Part shown: piece by piece, positions 14,264 to 17,915 of the stretch
How positions within the stretch are numbered: position 1 is the stretch's first letter
Layout of the letters: each line of letters begins with the position of its first letter
Source of the DNA: an uncultured Mycoplasmatota bacterium
Lineage (GTDB): Bacteria; Bacillota_I; Bacilli_A; RF39; UBA660
Assembly (NCBI GenBank): GCA_900556025.1
Contig: USNG01000032.1
Location: 1 to 17,915, forward strand
DNA: 17,915 nucleotides
Reading direction: 5' to 3'
The notes under the pieces: generated by a model
The model's database searches: none
What the model was told of the DNA's origin: nothing
The model's input: only the letters and a program-made list of their open reading frames with translations
Translations under genes and position numbers: made by a program

Positions 14264-14752
14264 ATGATAAATAAAAAAATATATTATGATATATATGGGG
14301 AGTTTTATAATGTAAACAAATATAGAGAATTAAAATCTATAGTTCATCATGGTAATAATAGATTAGACCATATAAATCGTGTTGCTAAACTTAGTTTTTT
14401 TGTCTCTAAAAGATTGGGATTAGATTATATTTCATGCACAAGAGGCGCAATGATGCATGACTTTTTTACACTAGATGATTTAAGCAAAAAAAATAAAAAG
14501 TATAATGATTTTCTAAAAGAGCATCCTAAAATTGCTTTAGATAATTCAGAAGAGTATTTTGATGTAAATGAAGTAGAAAAAGATATAATCTTATCACATA
14601 TGTATCCAATTACTAAAGAAAAACCAGTATATAAAGAATCAAAAGTAGTTTGTTTATGTGATAAAATAATTAGTATTTATGAATTCTTTAGATATCAAGT
14701 AAACTTATCTATGAATGTAACACTAATATTATTTGTTAATTTAATGAAATAA
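14264..14752 (+). CDS. HD-domain protein (putative phosphohydrolase)
   Basis: The HD-superfamily ligands are in order: H36 in NRLDHINRVAK, H65-D66 in GAMMHDFF, H112 in LSHMYP and D133 in VVCLCDKI. At 162 aa it is one small HD domain without a partner domain. HD proteins of this size hydrolyse nucleotide or other phosphate esters using divalent metal; the substrate here is not readable. A GTGAG just before ATG 14264 is a modest ribosome binding site. It is last in the cdsA-rseP operon, followed by a terminator and a tRNA. The C-terminus ends in a hydrophobic TLILFVNL stretch, which is unusual for a soluble HD protein and might indicate membrane contact. Confidence 0.88.
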   Translation: MINKKIYYDIYGEFYNVNKYRELKSIVHHGNNRLDHINRVAKLSFFVSKRLGLDYISCTRGAMMHDFFTLDDLSKKNKKYNDFLKEHPKIALDNSEEYFDVNEVEKDIILSHMYPITKEKPVYKESKVVCLCDKIISIYEFFRYQVNLSMNVTLILFVNLMK

Positions 14753-14774
14753 ATAGTTTAATACTATTTTATTT
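14751..14774 (+). terminator. Terminator at the end of the cdsA operon
   Basis: Perfect 7-bp A/T-rich stem AAATAGT (14751-14757) / ACTATTT (14763-14769), followed by TTTTATTT directly before the tRNA gene. The low G+C stem lowers confidence. If it leaks, the tRNA is read through from the operon; no separate tRNA promoter is obvious. Confidence 0.6.
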
Positions 14775-14851
14775 GTCCTCGTAGCTCAGTAGGATAGAGC
14801 AATCGCCTCCTAAGCGATAGGTCAGCAGTTCGATTCTGCTCGAGGACGCCA
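14775..14851 (+). tRNA. tRNA-Arg (anticodon CCU)
   Basis: Complete cloverleaf with encoded CCA (14849-14851). The acceptor GTCCTCG (14775-14781) pairs perfectly with CGAGGAC (14841-14847). The anticodon arm is ATCGC / loop CTCCTAA / GCGAT, giving CCT for the AGG codon. The T stem AGCAG/CTGCT is perfect around loop TTCGATT. Confidence 0.96.
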
Positions 14852-14861
14852 TTAAAAATAT

Positions 14862-14890
14862 AAATGTTTTGATATATTCAAAGCATTTTT
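14862..14890 (+). terminator. Intrinsic terminator after tRNA-Arg
   Basis: 11-bp stem (14862-14872 with 14878-14888; one G-U), loop TATAT, followed by T to 14890. Confidence 0.85.
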
Positions 14891-14905
14891 ATTTGTGACA
14901 TAATA

Positions 14906-14934
14906 TTGAATTCAAAAGCAAATTTTGGTATAAT
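14906..14934 (+). promoter_or_regulatory. Promoter of the UDG-like gene
   Basis: TTGAAT (14906-14911), a 17-bp spacer, and TATAAT (14929-14934) with TGG before it (extended -10). It is near consensus and decides the gene start: the in-frame TTG at 14906 is the -35 itself. Confidence 0.85.
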
Positions 14935-14962
14935 ATGCACGAATTTATTTATTGGAGTAAAT

Positions 14963-15622
14963 ATGAGTTTAGAAGAATTAACAAAAAAATATAATAAAAT
15001 GCAAACTAAATATGGTGATAAAAATTTAGATGCTATAACATTCGGAGGACTTTCAAGTAATCCTGATATATGTTTTGTATTCATGAATCCTACATCTAAA
15101 AACATTGCTTCAAGTAAAGAATGGAATGGTCCAAAATCACCATGGATTGGAACAAAAAATATATGGAATTTGTTTGTACAAACCTCATTATTTGACACAA
15201 ACATTTATAATGAAATTAAAAATAAAAAATCTTCAGAATGGACTAAAGACTTTGCTATAAAAGTATATGATGAGGTAAAAAATAATAAAGTTTATATTAC
15301 TAACTTAGGAAAATGTACTCAATTAGATGCAAGAATTGTACCTAATAAAGTATATAAAGAATACTTAAATTTATTAGAAGAAGAAATAAGTATTGTTAAT
15401 CCAAAAGTAATAATATTATTCGGTAATCAAGTCGGTTCAGTATTTCTAGAAGAAAAAATATCTGTTTCTGAAGTTAGAAAAAAGAAATTTATAAAAGAAA
15501 TAAATGGAAAAAAATATGATTGTTATGTAGTTTTTTATCCAATAGGAAATGGAATGTTTAACATTCATAAATCAATTGAAGATATTAATTGGATAAAATC
15601 AAATATAAAAAATGAAGTGTAA
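14963..15622 (+). CDS. Uracil-DNA glycosylase superfamily protein
   Basis: A 219-aa protein with the UDG-superfamily pattern: a first glycine/proline loop after a strand (CFVFMNPTSKN, 37-47), the GPKSPWIGT segment (56-64), a middle strand YITNLGKCT (111-119), a VIILFGNQVGSVFL strand-turn-helix (149-162) and a last motif YPIGNGMFN (192-200) in place of the usual HPS loop. It resembles COG1573-type single-domain enzymes that remove uracil or related bases from DNA. The four-cysteine Fe-S cluster of family 4/5 enzymes is not present (only C37, C117, C187). The missing His in the last motif makes the exact substrate uncertain. The start is set by the promoter at 14906-14934 and GGAG before ATG 14963. 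It stands alone between tRNA-Arg and the accessory segment. Confidence 0.82.
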   Translation: MSLEELTKKYNKMQTKYGDKNLDAITFGGLSSNPDICFVFMNPTSKNIASSKEWNGPKSPWIGTKNIWNLFVQTSLFDTNIYNEIKNKKSSEWTKDFAIKVYDEVKNNKVYITNLGKCTQLDARIVPNKVYKEYLNLLEEEISIVNPKVIILFGNQVGSVFLEEKISVSEVRKKKFIKEINGKKYDCYVVFYPIGNGMFNIHKSIEDINWIKSNIKNEV

Positions 15623-15696
15623 TATGAAAAAATTGATATATTAGTAAATAGGAAAAATTCCCTGCCACATTTAACGAAAAATTGGAATTGATTTAG

Positions 15697-15725
15697 GCCA
15701 GTATTTACGGGCTTTTTGCTTTTTT
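15697..15725 (+). terminator. Probable terminator downstream of the UDG-like gene
   Basis: A short hairpin with GCC (15697-15699) against GGC (15710-15712), one mismatch, and GT/AC inside, followed by TTTTTGCTTTTTT. The stem is imperfect, but its G+C content stands out from the surroundings. It lies 75 bp after the UDG stop and abuts the tandem repeats. Confidence 0.5.
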
Positions 15726-15745
15726 GCGTACGATTTGCGTACGAT
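15724..15745. repeat. Two tandem 11-bp repeats (TTGCGTACGAT)
   Basis: Exact head-to-tail copies at 15724-15734 and 15735-15745, each holding the palindrome CGTACG. Their base composition differs from the surrounding A/T-rich DNA. They lie just before the PIN-GNAT gene and could be integrase arm-type or regulator sites. The family of site is not established. Confidence 0.75.
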
Positions 15746-15760
15746 AAAAATGAAAAAATG

Positions 15761-15769
15761 TGGTATAAT
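15761..15769 (+). promoter_or_regulatory. Extended -10 promoter of the PIN-GNAT gene
   Basis: TGGTATAAT (TATAAT at 15764-15769), 24 bp before ATG 15793. No good -35; the tandem repeats end 18 bp upstream of the TG and would be near the polymerase footprint. Confidence 0.65.
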
Positions 15770-15792
15770 TGTCCTTAATTAGGAGGGTTATT

Positions 15793-17289
15793 ATGAAGAT
15801 ATTACTTGACACAAATATTGTTGTTTATAGAGAAAGCAATAATTCATCAAAAGCCAGAATAGGAGAATTATTTAAAATAATTGATAATGATATGCAAATG
15901 CAAAAATACATTAGTCCAATTATAAAAGCAGAAATAACCCAGAATATACAAGGGAATCATAAAGAAATATTACTAAATAGACTAAATTCATATAATATGC
16001 TTCAAATAAGTTGTAAAACTATTTGTCCTGAGATTGAAACTAAATTTAAAGATGAAGATAAAACTAAAAATGATAAAATTGATAGTTTAATATTATCTGA
16101 TGTCTACACAGGTAAGGCAGATTTGTTAATTACTGAAGATAAAAAAATCAAATTGAAAGCTGTTGCATTAGGAATACCTGATAAGGTTCAAAAAATTGAT
16201 GAATTCTTATATAAAAATAAAATAGATAAAAAAGTAAATCATAATATTTTAAATATAAATAAAATTAAAGCTGGGAACCTTGATATTAATGACTCGTTTT
16301 TTGATGGCTTAAAAAGTAGTTATCCTGGATTTGAAAAGTGGTTTGAGTCTAAAGAAAATGAGGATGCATATTGTTATTTTGAAAATGCCACACTACTAGC
16401 AATGCTTATGCTAAAGAACGAAGAAATAGGTGAAGATTATTCTGATATCTCTCCAACCATGAAAAGCAATAGAAAGCTTAAAATTTCTACATTTAAAGTT
16501 GATGTTAAAAAGAAAAAAATTGGGGAGAGATTTATAAAAATAATTTTTGATCAAGCAATTTATTCACATGTAGATGAGATATATGTAACTATTTTTGATG
16601 ATACAGAAGAAAAGATAACTCTTATAAAATATTTTGAAAGATTTGGTTTTTCTTATCATGGAAAGAAAAATGGTAGAGAATTGGTTTATGTTAGATCAAT
16701 GAACAAAAAGTTTATAAAAGCAGATCCATTAAAATCTTATCCATATATTGATAAAAACAGTGATACTTATATTATTACTATTTGTCCCGAATACCATACA
16801 TATTTACTCCCTGATTCAAAGCTTTCAAAAGAATCTTATAAAAATGTTCACATGCCAGTTGAGTATGATATTAAAAAGTACTATATTACAGCTGCTGGTT
16901 GGAAACAAAAACCAAATATAGGAGATAATCTTGTCTTTTATAGAACAAAAGAAGGTTTTATCCCAGCAAAATACTCAAGTGTACTAACTACAATTGGTGT
17001 TGTTACCGATATTTATACACCTACTAATATTGACGATTTAGTTAATAAAGTTTCTGGTAAAACGGTTTATACAGAAGAAGATATAAGAAATCATTATATT
17101 AACAAAATCAATATTACGTATGTTATTGAGTTTGCCTATATTACAACTTTGGATAATAAAATAAATCTAAATGATTGTTTAGAAAACAAAATATTTAATG
17201 ATGTTCCACGTGGAGTAGAACAAATAACAAAAGAGCAGTTTGAAAAAGTATTAGATATCGGAAATGTAGATAGTTCTATTATAATTTAA
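15793..17289 (+). CDS. PIN-GNAT-EVE/ASCH-like three-domain protein
   Basis: A 498-aa multidomain protein. Residues 1-140 are a PIN nuclease: MKILLDTNIVV (D6), E47, D94/D97 in KNDKIDSLIL and D116 in LLITEDKK provide the acidic metal site. Residues about 160-305 look like a GNAT acetyltransferase, with the FFDGLKSSYPGFEKWF entry segment, the acetyl-CoA loop KKKIGER (240-246) and a last strand-helix (FERFGFSYHG). Residues about 315-498 contain PNIGDNLVFYR and TTIGVVTDIY, typical of PUA-fold EVE/ASCH-like domains that bind nucleic acid. The likely role is RNA cleavage or modification control, for example in phage defence or as a toxin-like module; this is inference. The start is ATG 15793, with AGGAGGG at 15781-15787, rather than the upstream TTG at 15769. 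A separate ASCH gene follows 43 bp later with its own promoter. Confidence 0.85.
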   Translation: MKILLDTNIVVYRESNNSSKARIGELFKIIDNDMQMQKYISPIIKAEITQNIQGNHKEILLNRLNSYNMLQISCKTICPEIETKFKDEDKTKNDKIDSLILSDVYTGKADLLITEDKKIKLKAVALGIPDKVQKIDEFLYKNKIDKKVNHNILNINKIKAGNLDINDSFFDGLKSSYPGFEKWFESKENEDAYCYFENATLLAMLMLKNEEIGEDYSDISPTMKSNRKLKISTFKVDVKKKKIGERFIKIIFDQAIYSHVDEIYVTIFDDTEEKITLIKYFERFGFSYHGKKNGRELVYVRSMNKKFIKADPLKSYPYIDKNSDTYIITICPEYHTYLLPDSKLSKESYKNVHMPVEYDIKKYYITAAGWKQKPNIGDNLVFYRTKEGFIPAKYSSVLTTIGVVTDIYTPTNIDDLVNKVSGKTVYTEEDIRNHYINKINITYVIEFAYITTLDNKINLNDCLENKIFNDVPRGVEQITKEQFEKVLDIGNVDSSIII

Positions 17290-17296
17290 AAATCTA

Positions 17297-17305
17297 TGAT
17301 ATAAT
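17297..17305 (+). promoter_or_regulatory. Extended -10 promoter of the ASCH gene
   Basis: TGATATAAT (TATAAT at 17300-17305), 27 bp before ATG 17333. The 13-bp string from 17293 is identical to 2119-2131. It lets the small gene be expressed without the PIN-GNAT gene. Confidence 0.65.
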
Positions 17306-17332
17306 ATTATTATAATAAGAGGTAGATGTTAT

Positions 17333-17707
17333 ATGTGTAAAATATTAATGCCTATAAACCCTGAATATGTTGATGAAATTTTAGCTGGAAGAAAAAAATA
17401 TGAGTATAGAAAAATAAAGGCTAAAAGAAATAACATTGATAAGATGATTATTTATTCTACATCACCAATTATGAAGGTTGTTGCTGAGGTTGATATTAAA
17501 GAAATATTAGAGGAAGATCCTGAAAAGCTTTGGGAAATGACAAAAAATGAATCTGGAATAACAAAAGACTTTTATAATAAATATTATAAAAATAAAAATA
17601 CAGCAATAGCGTATAAATTAGGCAAAATTAGGATTTATGATAAACCTAAAAATCTATATGATATAGGAATTAATTATGTTCCCCAATCATTTGTTTATTT
17701 AGATTAA
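17333..17707 (+). CDS. ASCH-domain protein
   Basis: A stand-alone 124-aa ASCH domain (PUA-like fold). The defining pattern is seen: ILMPINPEYVDEILAGRKKY then EYRK, where the G.K..E.R motif occupies residues 19-26 (G19, K21/K22, E24, R26), followed by the MIIYSTSPIMKVVAEVDI strands (38-55) that form the barrel. ASCH proteins bind RNA or act as small RNA- or nucleoside-directed enzymes, and are often found next to toxins or modification genes. A weak-to-moderate AGAGG (17318-17322) lies 10 bases before the ATG. It is the partner of the PIN-GNAT-EVE gene and may be its antidote or specificity factor (inference). A bidirectional terminator follows. Confidence 0.9.
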   Translation: MCKILMPINPEYVDEILAGRKKYEYRKIKAKRNNIDKMIIYSTSPIMKVVAEVDIKEILEEDPEKLWEMTKNESGITKDFYNKYYKNKNTAIAYKLGKIRIYDKPKNLYDIGINYVPQSFVYLD

Positions 17708-17708
17708 A

Positions 17709-17738
17709 AAAGCGGTAATTCTTCACCGTTTTATTTTT
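17709..17738. terminator. Bidirectional terminator between ASCH gene and integrase remnant
   Basis: Stem AAAGCGGT (17709-17716) / ACCGTTTT (17725-17732) with one G-U and an 8-nt loop. Plus side runs into TTTTATTTTT, minus side into CTTTTTT. The integrase stop (17731-17733) is at its edge. Confidence 0.75.
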
Positions 17739-17877
17739 CTTCTAAGCTATCTATAACTGAAACAACGGAATCGAGTGTGGTACTAAACATGTGAGAATAT
17801 GTATTTAGAGTCTCCTCGATTTTTGTATGCCCTAAATACTTTGCAACTAATGTAACATTAGCACCATTGTTGTGCGA
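17731..17877 (-). pseudogene. Tyrosine integrase C-terminal remnant
   Basis: The minus frame gives the C-terminal catalytic piece of a phage/ICE-type tyrosine recombinase: NNGANVTLVAKYLGHTK then IEETLNTYSHMF, with the histidine of LGHT and the tyrosine nucleophile in the last motif, ending in LEEK and a TAA at 17731-17733. Upstream the frame is closed by a TAA at plus 17878-17880, so the rest of the catalytic domain (the R-H-x-x-R boxes) is missing or out of frame. Just upstream an ATG in a different frame (plus 17903-17905) with GAGGTGG before it starts a 15-codon reading MTVDETLKLIAQQWC, so a frameshift or a deletion junction is likely. It is a remnant, not an active enzyme as read here; the window end hides the rest. 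Confidence 0.8.
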
Positions 17878-17915
17878 TTAATTTTAAAGTTTCATCTACG
17901 GTCATATTCCACCTC

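Noticed and set aside
14775..14851. tRNA-Arg 3' end as the attachment site of the right-hand element
   Set aside because: No second copy of the tRNA 3' end was found before 17915, so the idea cannot be supported within the window.
1..17915. CRISPR array, insertion sequence or rRNA
   Set aside because: No regularly spaced repeats, no transposase motifs and no rRNA signatures were seen.
1..17915. Mycoplasma-type genetic code (TGA = Trp)
   Set aside because: Trp is coded by TGG throughout, and TGA ends the surface-protein gene exactly at the ATGA overlap and RNase J at family length.

Overview
The window is strongly A+T-rich chromosomal DNA from a low-G+C Gram-positive bacterium. Ribonuclease J, an intramembrane CPBP protease, a SigF/SigB-like sigma factor, AGGAGG-type ribosome binding sites and tRNA genes with encoded CCA all fit Bacilli. 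The compact, very A/T-rich style and many short lineage-type surface proteins suggest an uncultured gut-associated Bacilli/Erysipelotrichia/RF39-like lineage; that placement is inference. TGA is used as a stop (the 9181-9840 gene and RNase J), so this is not the Mycoplasma code.

Layout. 1-250: the likely tail of an upstream gene, then tRNA-Ala(UGC) with promoter and terminator. 295-1522: a three-gene unit (Lys-tailed small protein, DUF1003, DUF805). 1521-2051 (minus): an unknown protein facing it. 2123-3892: a NifU-like scaffold gene and a GGGtGRT gene. 3896-6672: a CPBP protease with an extra C-terminal domain, then a calcineurin-like phosphoesterase with a probable DNA-binding N-terminus. 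6653-8347 (minus): RNase J. 8475-9110: a formate/nitrite channel. 9181-10472: a cell-surface membrane protein overlapping a sigma factor gene by ATGA. 10485-11120 (minus) and 11227-11952 (plus): divergent membrane-anchored proteins around a perfect palindrome. 11988-14774: cdsA, rseP, an unknown helical protein and an HD-domain protein in one tight operon. 14775-14851: tRNA-Arg(CCU). 14906-15622: a uracil-DNA glycosylase-like protein. 15697-17915: an accessory-looking segment with a terminator, two tandem 11-bp repeats, a PIN-GNAT-(EVE/ASCH-like) fusion gene, a separate ASCH-domain gene, and a broken tyrosine-integrase C-terminus on the minus strand at the window edge.

How the genes work together. 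Much of the window is envelope-oriented: phospholipid synthesis (cdsA), intramembrane proteolysis (rseP, CPBP), anchored or secreted proteins, and a sigma factor that may be controlled by its membrane-protein partner. The most novel part is the right end, where nuclease (PIN), acetyltransferase (GNAT) and RNA-binding-type (ASCH/EVE, PUA fold) domains occur together beside an integrase remnant. It is a candidate RNA-directed defence or toxin-like cassette carried on a decaying integrative element. Gaps between genes are short; no stretch over 300 bases lacks a feature.
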